Below, piece by piece: positions 1 through 11,893 of a DNA stretch of 64,000 nt. Within the stretch, counting starts at the first letter, position 1. Each line of letters opens with the position of its first letter. The stretch covers positions 372,001 through 436,000 of the forward strand of contig MU867089.1 of the NCBI GenBank assembly GCA_033725935.1. Reading direction: 5' to 3'. The DNA comes from Cladorrhinum sp. PSN259 (Eukaryota; Ascomycota; Sordariomycetes; Sordariales; Podosporaceae). A program made the translations under genes and the position numbers. Below the pieces are notes generated by a model. That model made no database searches. It was not told the DNA's origin and saw nothing but the letters and a program-made list of their open reading frames with translations.

Positions 1-51
1 GAAAGATATTCTAAGCCATGTTTACCAATCTTTGAAAACGATGGAAAGCAA

Positions 52-58
52 TATAAAA
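52..58 (+). promoter_or_regulatory. Possible TATA box of the chitin deacetylase gene
   Basis: A TATAAAAGG match lies about 290 bases before the first ATG of the chitin deacetylase. The distance leaves room for a leader of about 250 bases. Assigned on consensus match and position only; no start site is visible. The rest of positions 1-346 is pyrimidine-rich leader with no gene that I can see. Confidence 0.35.
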
Positions 59-346
59 GGACGCAACCTAGAGGGTTTCATTAACTGGCCAGGCCGCGTT
101 TTCCGGCAAGGTGCCATCCAAATCTTCATTTATATTACCCGCCTACCCTTCCATCAGTATTCTAGCTATTCTTCTCGCCTGTAACCCTACAGCGTGCATC
201 TGCAAGGTCCGTTGCCACCTTGAGGGCTACCTGGAAGCTTGTGATCAGCTCTTGTTGAAAAAGTCCTAAAGACCCCTTATTTTCCAGGCTTCCCCTCCTC
301 GAGATCTTCACTTAATTGTCCCATCAGCATAGACGAAATATTCACA

Positions 347-2337
347 ATGAGGCTCTCCACTACTATACTTGCGGCCTCCTTGGGCCTGGCAACTGCCCAT
401 GACGACCACGGTGGTCAACACGTCCCCAAACTTTTGGGAGGAAGAAAGTTTCTCTCTGAGCTAGGAGCACGATGGAAGACGGCTGCTCACGACGCTATTG
501 TTGCAAAATCATACGGTCCGCATCAGCAAAGGCAAACACGGAACCTAGACAAGAGACAAAACACCAATGGAAAATGTGGTGCTGGTTCCGGAAGTTGCGC
601 AGAAGGGTACTGCTGCTCTTCAGCAGGGTATGTGTCCACCTCCAAAATGCTAGCTGATCAGAACAGATGAGCTGACCACAGAAAACAGCTGGTGTGGAAA
701 GGGCGAAGAATACTGCACCGCCCCCGACTGCCAAATAAACTACGGTTCAGGCTGTGACGGGGTAAGCTTTTCTCTCCAAAAACACGGCATCCGGAAACTT
801 GACTAACAACTGCAACAGAACCAGAAACCCAGCGGCGCAGATACTTCAGGGGTTGCTCGCCCAAAGAATGGAAAGGTTGCCTACGGCGGAGCTGGTATAT
901 ATGACTGCAAAAACGCTGGAGATATTGCGCTCACCTTTGACGATGGACCGTATCTCTACACTAATGACCTGCTGGATAAACTGAAGGTCAGCAGTCCAAA
1001 TCCCATGAGTCTAAAGCAAGTGACTGACTTCCGCGACAGAGCTACGGAGCGAAGGCGACCTTTTTTATAACTGGAAACAACATTGCAAAGGGGCACATCA
1101 ACGACCCCAAAACCCCGTACCCTGCAGTAATCAAGGTAAACAAAATCATCCCCTTCAACCTCTTCCACTACACACAAGTCTCTTACATGGCAAAACAGAG
1201 AATGCATGCAGAAGGCCATCAAGTAGCCTCCCACACCTGGTCCCACGAAAACGCCTCCCAACTGACAAACACGCAATTCACGAACCAAATGGTCTGGAAC
1301 GAGATCGCTATCAACTCAATCCTTGGCTTTTTCCCAACCTACATGCGTCCCCCATACTCCATCTGCCCTTCATCCTGCCAGACAGTTCTCTCTAATCTCG
1401 GTTACCACGCGATCTACTTCGACCTCGACACAGCGGGTTACCTCAATGAAACCCCCCAACTGATTCAGAACAGCAAAAACATCTGGGACAAGGCCATCAA
1501 GAGCTCCGACCCCTCCGAGGACAGTTTCCTGCAGATCGAGCACGATATTCACCAGCAGGTCGTGTACAATCTCACCGACTACGTACTGACTTCTTTGTAC
1601 TCCAACGGCTATCAAGCCGTTACCGTCGGAGAGTGCCTCGGTGATCCCCAAGCAAACTGGTACAGGACCGGTCCGTCACAGCCACCTTCTGCCTCTTCTT
1701 CTGTCATCCCAACGAGAACCAGCGTGTCGGCAGCCCCTACAAAAACCGGTACTACCACCGACGGCACCTGCGGAAATGGAATCACCTGCCTAGGTCAGAC
1801 GAGGTTCGGAACTTGCTGCTCCTCCGTTGGATACTGCGGCGTTGGAGACGACTACTGCAACGTTTCCAACGGATGTCAGTCGCAATGGGGCAAGTGCGAC
1901 GGAGTCACGGCTACTTCTAGTAGTATCAACACTAGGTCTACAATTCCGCCCTCCTCCAGTGTGAACACGAGATCTACTATCCGGTCTTCATCGTCCTCGA
2001 CGACAAACACCAGGTCGACGATTGGAACTTCTACCACTAGGAGTACGGTTCGTCCTACTTGTAAGTCATAAAATCAACCCTACCTACCTCTCTCATTATA
2101 TTTTCAAGTATCTGTTGGTGCTGACACTCTCAAGCAACCTCCACTACTAGTTCAGCAAAACCAACAGAAACCGGCCTCCAAGTAAGCACAGACGGCGACT
2201 GCGGTCCCGACTTTGGACAAACCTGCACGGGATCTCGGTTCGGAACCTGCTGCGGGCCCTCGGGGAGGTGCAGCTCAAATACTATTGCCTGTTTGGCCAT
2301 TTTGGGATGTCAACCTGAGTACGGGAGGTGTATCTGA
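347..2337 (+). CDS. Secreted chitin deacetylase with three CBM18 chitin-binding modules
   Basis: Six exons give about 560 residues: 347-627, 689-761, 819-986, 1040-1135, 1199-2060 and 2135-2337. All phases fit. A signal peptide covers roughly residues 1-17, and a KR pair at 69-70 could be a Kex2 cleavage site. The first cysteine-rich CBM18 (about 75-117) is split by intron 1. A NodB polysaccharide deacetylase domain follows. It shows TFDDGP (D159, D160), the metal-binding HTWSH pair (H218, H222) and RPPYS near 256. A second CBM18 lies in exon 5 and a third (CGPDFGQTC...) fills exon 6, joined by Ser/Thr-rich linkers. The enzyme should de-N-acetylate chitin at the cell wall. The third donor is an ordinary GT but in an unusual context (GTCAGC). 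Without splicing the protein breaks at each intron, so the model rests on the recovered domains. The family assignment is firm; a close subgroup is not. Confidence 0.9.
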
Positions 2338-2360
2338 TTTAATCAACCGTCGTCGCTCCC

Positions 2361-2361
<1 letters not shown>

Positions 2362-2443
<82 letters not shown>

Positions 2444-2485
2444 TTCCTTCCTTCATTCCTTTTTTTTTTTTTCTTTTCTTTTTTT
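2362..2485 (+). repeat. (CTTT)n microsatellite with CCTT and poly-T tail
   Basis: About 20 tandem CTTT units run to about 2440, then CCTT units, then a T-rich tail. The tract starts only 25 bases after the chitin deacetylase stop, so it probably lies in the 3' UTR and would be a purine/pyrimidine asymmetric tract in the transcript. Confidence 0.95.
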
Positions 2486-2756
2486 GGTAGGATCTGTTTC
2501 TTAGCAGGTGAGAAGGTTCAAAAATGGTGGCTATAATTGTATATAACTTTGTTTGATTGGAGACGGGAGTAAGAAGTAAGGGCTATGAGGATGTCTATAA
2601 GGACGTAAAGTAAAACAGTGCGTGTGTGAGAACGGTAGATATGTAAGGTGGTACGGTACATTTTTAGATGTTTTCCTCTCTTTCATTTTTGTTTCCTGGA
2701 TAGGAAAAAAATATCTTAGGAGCTTCATCACTTAATTTACTTACTGGAAGGTGAGA

Positions 2757-2758
<2 letters not shown>

Positions 2759-2794
<36 letters not shown>

Positions 2795-2799
2795 GTGTG
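2759..2799. repeat. (GT)n dinucleotide repeat
   Basis: About 19 GT units with one GC interruption, in the gap between two convergent genes. Confidence 0.95.
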
Positions 2800-3397
2800 G
2801 GAATGGGGGTGTTTGTCTCAACTTGATTTCATTCATAATTCCTTCCTCCGTATCAGCTAAAACTGAGAGTGGCGTGTGCCTCCAGAAAACGGTAATAGTT
2901 ATAAGTGGATAAAAAGGCTAAAGGGAAAACAGCCAAATAGTCTAAATCATCATAAAACATCGTGTTTGTAGTTTGTTGTAAGTGTTGTATTAACTTTTGA
3001 GATTCAGACAAGAACCAACCCAGAGAAGCCCGAACCGAAACGAGGTCGGAGGGAGAAGCCTAGGAAACCAAAAAGGAAAAAGCTCGAGCCTGCTCGTGTA
3101 TGACAGAAAAAGTATCCATCCTCCCAATATATCTGTCCATAAAAAAAATTCGAAGTGAAGTGAGATGTTTTAACCATTTAGGAAATTGAGTGGTAGCCTG
3201 TCGGGCCAGCAAGCCCTATCCAACCGATCCGACCAAGCCAGATAACTTCCCAAGGAGAAACCGCTATGAAACCGCTCATAGGAAATTGAGATGAGAGTGA
3301 GAAAGAAAAGCCGCTGGGAAACCAAGTCGCCCGTAAATCCAAGAGGTGGGAAAAGCCCATATCGTAAAGAAAGGAAAGAGGGGAAAAAATCATTTCT

Positions 3398-5849
3398 TTA
3401 GTTCGTCAAGCCAAACTCAAAAGTATCCGAGAAATCCTCCAACAACCCCGCAGCCTCTCCCCGAAAATTAAACCCATGCTCATCATTAATCATGAGGTCA
3501 AACCCACCATCATAAGCAACCCCGGTCCCTTGAGATTCTTGTTCCATGCCTTCATTCATCATAAACGTATGTTCATCCTTCATCATCGAACTAAAGCCCT
3601 CATCAACCATAGCAGTACCAAAGAACTGCCCTTCCTCTAGTGGTGGCGCCGCCGACTTCTGCTGAGCAACGTTATGCTCAGTGCCATATCCCGAATCAGG
3701 ATGAGAGATGCAGGCTGTTTTGCCAGTAGAAAATGGCGGCGGGCTAGTCCTCACATGATGAACCGTAGACTTGGACGTGGTGCTTATCCCAGAATTCTGC
3801 CTCGACAGGGTTTTATGCTCCTCATCAACCTCCTCCATCAGCCCCTGAATGTCCACATGATCCGTAGGCTGTGAGTCCATGTGCTGGACGAGATTGTCTT
3901 GGTCAGAGTTGCTGGAGCTGCCGTGGGTCAAGGTAGAGACTGAATCTCCCTGCTGGTGGTTCTTGGAAGTAGAAGAAGTGGCACTGGCGGAAATGGCGGC
4001 CAATAACATGCTCGTTCGCGGATCCAGTGGTTGCTTTCTGGTACTGGTCTCCTCGGCGAGTTTCTGAGCAACGAGAACTTTGGTAACCTGTCCAAGAAGC
4101 TGGTGCTGCTCCCGGAGTACTTCGTGCTCTTTCTGAAGTCTGCGATGCTCGTTCATTGGCACAAACGCCACGGCCCCAGGAGTCGCTGCCGGATAGAGAA
4201 GGGTTGGCGATGGAACTGAAGTTGGCGGTGATCTGCACGCTTGGCCATCCTCCATGTCCAGCGAGTTGTCTAGGCCCTGAGATAATTGTTTCCAACCCTC
4301 CTCTTCGCTTTCTTGAACCAATTCTGAGCCCTCCCGTGAGACCATATCGCCGGTTGAGCTGACAAGTGGCGTGAAGCTTTCTAACAAAACCCTCCATTTC
4401 TCTCTCTTCCCTTTCGAGACTTTTTCGCACGGACGAGAAACGTGAGCATCGAACGACGGCCGGTCGGGAAATGTCTTCCAGCACCATCGGCAAACACCGA
4501 CTCTAGGGTGCTGAAAACCTTCCTCTTGATCGAAAGACGAGATGTATCGATCAGAGACGTTGAACTTGTGGGCGGGTCTGCTCAGGTGTCGTCTAGATTC
4601 GGTGTCAGCCTCAGCTGAGAAACTGCACCTGGGGCTTGGGATACTCACACCAGAGTCGAAATGTCTCGGTGTAGGGTGTGGCACGGAGAAAACGTTTCCT
4701 TCTGGTCCCTATCACTTTTCAATTGCAGCCGTTAGCAACCGCAAACTTCTTCATCAAGACGCGAGAAACTTGTACCTACTAGATTTGTGGATGGGCATAC
4801 CGGAAAATGTCCGGCATGCTGGTGTCGGTAAAGTTCTCGATGGGATCTAACCTTGGCTTCTTGTCTGGTCGACGGCTGTCTTCGCCGAAACTTTCTCGAC
4901 GATGTGAAGGTGTTTTTGATGGACCTCTAGTTGCCAAAGATGCCTGGCGGGGAACAGCACTGCCGTAAGCGGAAGCACCTGGTGTCTTGGAATCTTGTGA
5001 TGACCCGTCCATTGGTTCATATTTTCGTTTTACCGGGGAATATGACTTCATTGGCGTTATTGGTGATTCCATCTTGATCGCGGTCTCCCCAATCACACTG
5101 CTGTCATCGCCAGATTGGTAGGTTTGTATGCTGAGCGGTGAATGGTAAGCCAGTCTGGGGTCTAATAGAGCGTCATTCTGAAAGTTGCCTCCAGCAGGCT
5201 TGACTGCGAGGGCGCCGTTGTAAGTTTGGGTAAACTCCTGGATGAAGCTCTCGGCTTTCCTGACCCGGGTCGTAGGCGAAGTCCAAGGTAGGTAAGTATC
5301 GGGGGCTGAGTTTTGGTAGGTGTAGTTGTCGTCGTCGTCTTCTCCGTATGCATCGATTTGGTCATCAAAGAGAACGAAGTCCATGCCGGGCTGGGGCCCG
5401 AGGAAAGGCTGTGGCGAGATGGAAGAACCGGAAGGACTCCGGTCTGCGATGGAGATGTCCTCGGGTGTGAGATTGTAACCGGCGAAGTCAGGAGATTGGC
5501 CCGGTAACCGTTTGCCATTGGATTTGCTTCGGACGTAATTCCACTTATGCGCCTTCTCCATGTGTTGCTTGCAGTTGGATTCTCTCTTGGATCGATAGGC
5601 GCACGGTTGGTACAGGCAGGCAAAGGTTTTTGGTGAGAGCGAGTGCTTGTCATTGATGTGTCGTTCCAGCTCCTTTGCCGTGGGCCAGCCGTGTTCGTGA
5701 TATTTGCAGGAGACAACTTGACACTTGTACGGACGGCTGTGTGATTTGGCATGCTTGTTCAGATCACAGAGGCGAGCGAATGCCTTCTTGCAATGAGAGC
5801 AGACATGAGACGCAGCTGGTGCCGCGCTCGCTTCCATGTTGGAAGCCAT
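3398..5849 (-). CDS. C2H2 zinc-finger protein, probable transcription factor
   Basis: Three exons on the minus strand (5849-4780, 4714-4649, 4592-3398) give about 776 residues. Three clustered zinc fingers lie near the N terminus: CSHC...HAKSH, a YKC...CKYHEHG finger ending HINDKH, and FAC...C ending HMEKAH. A further cysteine/histidine unit (CRWCWKTF...HVSRPC) follows the splice junctions. Intron A (4779-4715, branch GCTAAC) and intron B (4648-4593, GTGAGT, branch GCTGAC) are placed so that the conserved run IYDRDQKETFSPCHT-LHRDISTLVRHLSRPAH is continuous, which I recall from Sordariomycete homologues. The C-terminal half is acidic and Ser-rich. I chose the ATG at 5849 (MASNMEAS). The frame stays open upstream to 6212, but a GTGAGT near 5984 and acceptor-like sites before 5849 suggest a 5' UTR intron. 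DNA targets are unknown. Confidence 0.85.
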
Positions 5850-8800
5850 GGACTCGGTGATCAGATGGACAGTCGTAGAACAGTTCGAGGCAGGTACAAA
5901 AATTGTGTTTGTAGACACACCTGGGTCAGGAGCGTTAACTGCTAGCCCAGGCAAGAATAGTCCAGACACATAAACACACTCACCAGTTCCAAGAAGAAAG
6001 TTTGTTGTACGAGTAACTCGTGGGTGATCAGTGGAGAGGAGGAAATCTTGTTTATAAGGCACCTGAGGAAGGATGACTCCCAATGCGGGGGAGGGGGAGG
6101 ACGGGGGTAGGTCTGGTGCGGCGAAGTGTGGGTGGGAGGATGGGTGTGAGTGAGGCGTATGCGGGTGTGTAAGTCGGCTAGGTACGTGGTCCGCGCACTT
6201 AAAACGGTACATGCAGGCAGCCAGCAGCCTTATAGGGATTTGGGTGTGTGGGTGTAGGATGGGGGTCTTGTCCTATCCTGGGGGAGCAGGCCGCCTCAGG
6301 CCTTTATAGATGGATGCAAGTGAACTCTAGCTGAAAAGATGACATGACCTCAACGGCAAGTGAGGGCACCAATGACGGAAATCATGAAGAAAAGAATAAT
6401 CTAGACTGCAGGGAAGCGGTCGAGTTGCGGAATTGTGAGGACAGCCACAGCCTCGTTGAGATGCGGGATGCCACTAATTGCATGTAGTGTTGGAACCAAC
6501 AACTGGGGACTTGGGTGACGATCTCTAGTTGCTATGCATGCAGCCGCACTTCAACGAACGACAGATGTCCAAAAAGGTGCATCTGTCCTTGGTCCAGTGA
6601 CAGGGTAAAAAACTGCCATGGATAACAGTCCCCCGACGCCCTTGCGGATTTTTAAGAAGGGCGGCCACCATCTTTGGACGATGTTGCCTAGCAGTGGTGG
6701 TGTTAGCCTAGAGAGCTCCCACCTAGTACTGTGCATGCAGTTGGGCAGAAAATGCGCAGTCGCCTTTTTCTCTGCCTTCTCATGTCAATCCAGCCGAGCC
6801 AGTCCTGTTCCAGTCCCCGCGCAGGACTCACTCACTGGGGTCCCACAGTTCGTTCCGTAGGGCTCCGGGTTTCCTTCCATCCTTTCCTACACTAGGCGAG
6901 GACCGCTTTCCTTCAAGCTTCGTGATTCGACCATTTCGGCCCCCAATGAGGCCTCGGTGGTGGGCACGGACCACCATGTCCTCAATCCACGCGATCTGAC
7001 CAATCCCTGTCGAGAGCCAAGACAAGGCGGGCTGCCGCTCAAGAACGGTACTTCAACGGCGTGGTCGTCATACCAATGTGGGCCGCCGCTCGAACCAGTC
7101 AGGACCGATAGCGAAGCAGGGATTCTGCAAAGTCCTGCCATAACAGCCCCCAACGTCCTTCTTGATCGAGATTTTCTTCTCTAGAAACCGACGCTGATGT
7201 GGGCTGCCGCCGTGGATTTCGTAAAGTCCAAGTCTGATCGTTTTGCTATCGGTGAGGAACACGTGAATTCATCCGGCTTGGAAGCGAGTGGTAACTTGGC
7301 AGTCGTAAAACCGCGGTGGCCGCATCCTAACCGGCCAACTCATAAGGCCGAGGCTGTGTAAGGACGAGACCCATTTTCACCCCGCGTGCGGTCCAAGATC
7401 CAGCCCTTTGACTGGCCCGTTCGAAGAACCGTACGTTGAAATTTCAGCCCGCCGAACTGCCTTACAATGCACCTTCCCGGAAATGGCGCATGGTCCCTGC
7501 AACTGGTAGCACTTGATCCCCGGCCGAATGAGCCCTTTCTGTTGTTTGTTCCGCCGAGCCGCATCTGTCGGACCAACCCGAGCCCAGAGACGAGACGGGC
7601 TCCCGACCCCGGAGTGCTTTGACGGCAACAATCCCCCTAATCCCAAAACGCCACTCCGGCAATCAGCCACATTCTTTGAGAGTGAGATTCTCAACTTTTT
7701 CTCCGGATACCCCTTGGTTTCTTCCGAGGCGGCATCGAATACTGAATTGTTGAATTGCTCGTGATCCTGGCCCCCATATTCGTTAATCATCGAATCGCCG
7801 TGGTGTCGAAATGCTGGGCAGCAAAACTTGGTCTCCAACCTCCCAAGTTTCTGATCAACAGAATTGCTTAGTCTTGGAACCGCAGCCACAATCGTCGAAT
7901 TGTTGAACCATACCACGGGGCTTCATGCCCAATGTCGAAAAGGGGGGTCAGCCGAAACACGCATAGTTGAGTCCTGCTTTCATGTCAATATCCTCGTAAA
8001 GATGATGTTAGTCATGCCGTCACAGTCTGCAGAGCGCTGCACGGATGATTTCCAAGGCGTCGTTCGATTCAGCTGGACAGGCCTGAAGATTCATGAGTAA
8101 GAAGAGAATATGAGCCCGTATGGCAAGGTGCACTGGCACCTTTGCTGACGAAAAGAGAAGTCCAGAGTCCATCGCGGCAGTCCGTATGAGTGGCTTCCAA
8201 GTGAGAACTGACCAAGGATGGTCTGACTGAAGGGTATCAAGTCTTCCCTTGGATCCAAGAAACTACTGGCCATGTCGGATGGGCGAGATGAGTGAGCAGG
8301 TCGCTTTGGGGAGGTCCTGGGTGGCAACTGAGTAGCCTGGAGCTGTGAATAACGACGTCCAGTAAGAAATATCGTTCTCATTCAGATTTGAGGACTGCTG
8401 CTCTGAAGCCCTCCGAAACCTGGGAGCTCTGTTTTGTTTGCAGATGACTGGCCATGCCCGGTAGTCCAGGGGCGAGGGCAGGTGTGGCGTTGTCAAGATC
8501 ATGGCGTACTGTGTCCGTGATAAAGATGCAGTTGGAGGAGGAAGAGTTGTTGTCGTGTGAACGCAGCAAAGGAGCCTTGGAGACTGCAAGTACGAGAAGC
8601 GGAGACTTCCATGACTGATAAGATCTGCGGAAGACGCCCGGTGATAAACCACCATTGGAGCGGAAATGAGATTTGGAAGGATGACCTTGAACTTCTTGGT
8701 GGAGAATATGGCTGCCGGCATTGACGACGCCCCACCAATTTCAACCTTGACGACCATTCACCGGCTCCCTTTGTGGATGGAGAGATACTATTGAGTTGTT

Positions 8801-10536
8801 ACGAGTTTGAACTTGGCGGTGAGAATCTTGTTTAGCAAGGACCCTAGTCGCAGATACCGAGATGAACACAACGGAGGAACGACCATTTGAAGATTCAAGA
8901 GAAAACGAAACGACCTCGGAAGTCGACCTGGGAAGAGGATCAAATCAGGAAGGACCGTCTGCGGGCATACCACGCAAACCTTGCGGGTCCTGTCCCCAGA
9001 CCTACCATGGAACCTCTGAAAAATCTTGTATTTAAAATAGTGATGATCTGTGATCTTCCTCTTTGAAACCAACAAGACGGCTCACGTCATTTTGAGCACA
9101 AAAAAAAAAAGCCTTCTCTGGTGGGCCATCTGAAGGGTGCAAGAAGAAAGCAAAAGGTCGATGCATGGGATTTTCCCGCTCCCAAGAGATCTGCAGCGCA
9201 CTGTGGGATGAGATTAAGCATTCTCGGCAACAAAAAAACGCGGAGAAGGGTGTGAGTGGCCAGGGAAACAAACCCCCAAGTTCGATCGAAATTTCCAATC
9301 TCCAATCTCTGGTTGCTAAAGTCGTGCTGGCGGCACCGCAGAGAATGTGATCTCGCTTGCGTTTCGAACAGACCCCCCGGATTGGCTCTTGTCGACAAGG
9401 AATGGCTGTCGAATGGGAGGAGGGGATTGAGTGGTTCCTGCATTAGCGTATTTGTCCCTCCCCCCCGCACCGACTTTTTCAAGCAAACCCCCTTTTGGCA
9501 TTTCAGACAGTACTAGTGCTCTAATGACTAGGGGACCAGGGAAGAGCACATGCCAGAAAAGAAAGCACTCAAGTAACAATCTGATGATTCCGTGGCATTT
9601 CCCACGAGCTGGCCGTGTGTTATCAGAGTTTTCCCCCCTAACTGCCGGCGTGCCACAAGACATTCATTGAATTTTCCTAAAACCTTGTGTGACAGCTGCC
9701 ACGTCTGTGTTAAAATGGCGGCAGTTTGGCGCCGTTGATGAAAAACGCGGAGAGAGAAAACTGGCGGGTCCGCTTCTGTCGGCCAAGAATCCACTATCAT
9801 ACCATGCATGTTGAAGGGGATGCGGTGGATGTCCACCGCAACTTCCAAGATTCAAAGCATTCGCACCGAATGCAACATTCTTGGATTGGAAAAGTCGGTG
9901 GCAATGCAACACGACAGAATAAGCCCGGGGAGACGAGATTATTCAATCCAAAGATACGACAAATCAGAGGGTTACACTCATACCGTTTTCACTCTGCAAT
10001 GGTCATTAAGCGCTCCCAGCATTTTGCTCGTTTTCCAATGAGGGACAAGGGTTCGACGACCCTGTCTGGATAGACACAACGGCTTGTCTTGGTGCTGCCG
10101 GACGACCAGGTCTGGACCCGCTGGACTCGCTGGACATGGGCGACTATCAACTGGGGTCTGCAGCCACGACGGGGATGGTAATGTTGCTTCGAATGTGCCC
10201 TCCACCGAGCCCCTGGATTAGTGTGCGCCGAATTGGGCAGCCGGCGCTGAAGGCAATTTCCCGCCCTGCTGTGTCTCTCTTTCAAACGCTACTCGCCGTG
10301 CACTCGATGCGAGGGCATCTGAATATTTAACAACGGCCGGCCGCCGGCCTTGGTTTCCGTTCTCTTTCCTTCCTCAGCTCACTCACAAGCCTCAAGCCTA
10401 CTCAGCTCTCTTGACTTCGGTCGTCCATTCTTTAAACCAACACTCAAACAACAAACCAACTTCAATTTAAGCTTTAGCTTTACATTCATTCTTTTTTCTA
10501 TCTTTTAAAGATTAATTACATTAAAACACCGTCAAC
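5850..10536. other. Gene-poor region (4.7 kb) between divergent genes
   Basis: The first 130-360 bases are probably the leader and promoter of the C2H2 gene, and the last few hundred the promoter of the cell-wall protein gene. In between I see only short open frames with no recognisable domain, no tRNA and no transposon ends. The longest frame, minus strand 7377-7916, lacks protein-like composition. Base composition is not strongly AT-rich, so this is not an obvious RIP-mutated relic. A long non-coding transcript or distant regulatory DNA is possible but not shown. Confidence 0.6.
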
Positions 10537-11112
10537 ATGCGTTTCACTGCTGCCATCGTTGCCCTTGCCGGCGCCGCCCTTGCTGAGGAGGTTTCCACCC
10601 TCTACTCCACCGAGTACTACACCGTCACCTCCTGCGCCGCCGCTGTGACCAACTGCCCTGCCCACAGCACTGTTGTGTCCAGCTCCGTCTTCCCCGTTGT
10701 GCCCACCGGCACTGGTGTCCCTCCTCACTACACCAACGGCACTTCCACCGCGGTCCAGCCCCCTTACCCCACCACCCACAAGGGCGAGCCCACCGGCCCC
10801 GTCGTCCTCCCCACCGGCGGCTTCACCACCGTTGCCCCCGTCTGCCCCGGCCACTCCGTCAAGACCATCTCTACCTCGATCACCACCGTCATCCCCACCG
10901 TCATCTACGAGACCGTCGAGGTTCCCTGCCCCACTGGCGGCCCCGGTGGTCCCGGCGGTCCCGGCGGCCCTGCTCCTTCCGGCCACACCCCCTCCGGCAG
11001 CATCCCCTCCGTCACCAAGCCCTCGGTCCCCATCGTCACCGGCGGTGCTTCCACCATGGGCGGTTCCATCGCCCTCGCCGCTGCTGCCGGTGTTCTCGCT
11101 CTCCTTGCTTAA
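10537..11112 (+). CDS. Small secreted, probably GPI-anchored cell-wall protein
   Basis: Intronless frame of 191 residues. It has a signal peptide (about 1-16, ending AALA), a Thr/Ser/Pro-rich ectodomain with a few cysteines, a (GPGGPG) Gly/Pro stretch near 130-140, and a C-terminal hydrophobic tail after a small-residue site (GGAST...). That layout fits a GPI-anchored wall protein. Codon choice is extremely biased to C-ending codons (GCC, GTC, ACC, CCC), unlike neighbouring genes, and the leader just before the ATG is rich in CT and A with a GTCAACATG start context. Both suggest very high expression. It resembles small clock- or development-regulated wall proteins of Neurospora, but I cannot name the orthologue with certainty, so no symbol is given. 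No enzymatic motif is visible; the role is probably structural. Confidence 0.85.
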   Translation: MRFTAAIVALAGAALAEEVSTLYSTEYYTVTSCAAAVTNCPAHSTVVSSSVFPVVPTGTGVPPHYTNGTSTAVQPPYPTTHKGEPTGPVVLPTGGFTTVAPVCPGHSVKTISTSITTVIPTVIYETVEVPCPTGGPGGPGGPGGPAPSGHTPSGSIPSVTKPSVPIVTGGASTMGGSIALAAAAGVLALLA

Positions 11113-11485
11113 ATCAGTCTTTGCACGGGTCTGATTTTTTTTTTAAAAAGCATTGGTTTGGCAAAGGGAGTTTTATTCGGTTCTTGGATACTTTTGGGAC
11201 TGGCTCCTTTTTTTTTTGAAAGGAGCGTGTGGGATTTGACAACTTGCATATAACGCACAATGATACCACCTTATTGTATTTAATCTTCTAATTGTATTTT
11301 TTTGGCATTTAAGCGGCGCGTTTTTTACTCTGTAAAAGATGTGAAGCTTTTTTTGTCTTTTTCTACATAACGACATGAGAACATGAAAGTTATATTTTTT
11401 GTGAATTTTTTTTATTTAATTTCCTGTTTGCTTTTCCCAGTGTCGTTGAATTTTTTTTTTCTTGTCAACTTCGCCGCTGAACCTC

Positions 11486-11507
11486 ATAATAATAATAATA
11501 ATAATAA
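11486..11507. repeat. (AAT)n microsatellite
   Basis: About seven AAT units in the 3' flank of the cell-wall protein gene. Confidence 0.9.
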
Positions 11508-11866
11508 ACACGCTCCGCAATATTAATTCTTATTATTGTACGGCACAAATAACACAAGCTGCTGACAGTGCTCCCTTCCTGGTCGTTTTCTTGTGATACA
11601 ACCTCTTAATTTCGTTTGTTTGTGCCGTGTACGGGATCCACACAACCTTCTTTTTTTTTCAGGGGACCGCTCAGAAACAGCCAGCCTTGGTCCTTGGAGC
11701 AGATCCGAGTGATCCAGTGGACCCCTGCACCAGTCTAGGACTCGAACTCGAAAACATGAAATTCATCAAGTAAAACACAACCTTGGAAATTAAACTCTGG
11801 GGCACAGGATTTTGGCAGGATCCATCAAGAACCCCGAACAAAGCAAGCAAGCGGAAAGGATTCCAT

Positions 11867-11893
11867 TCATCCATCCATCCATCCATCCATCCA
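11867..11893. repeat. (CATC)n microsatellite
   Basis: About six CATC units in intergenic DNA. Confidence 0.9.

Larger units (their letters stand above)
2338..3397. other. Intergenic region with microsatellites between convergent genes
   Basis: The 3' flanks of the chitin deacetylase (+) and the C2H2 gene (-) meet here. Apart from the two microsatellites listed separately I see only AT-rich flank and no convincing gene. Confidence 0.7.

Noticed and set aside
7377..7916. 179-codon open frame on the minus strand in the first gene-poor block
   Set aside because: Composition is not protein-like, no domain or splice context is visible, and several overlapping frames of similar length occur nearby.
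8263..8757. 164-codon minus-strand frame
   Set aside because: Low-complexity, no recognisable motif and no supporting splice partner exons. Probably a chance frame in GC-balanced DNA.
10043..10066. Short T-arm-like hairpin AGGGTTCGACGACCCT
   Set aside because: No anticodon arm, acceptor stem or terminator around it. It is a small chance palindrome.
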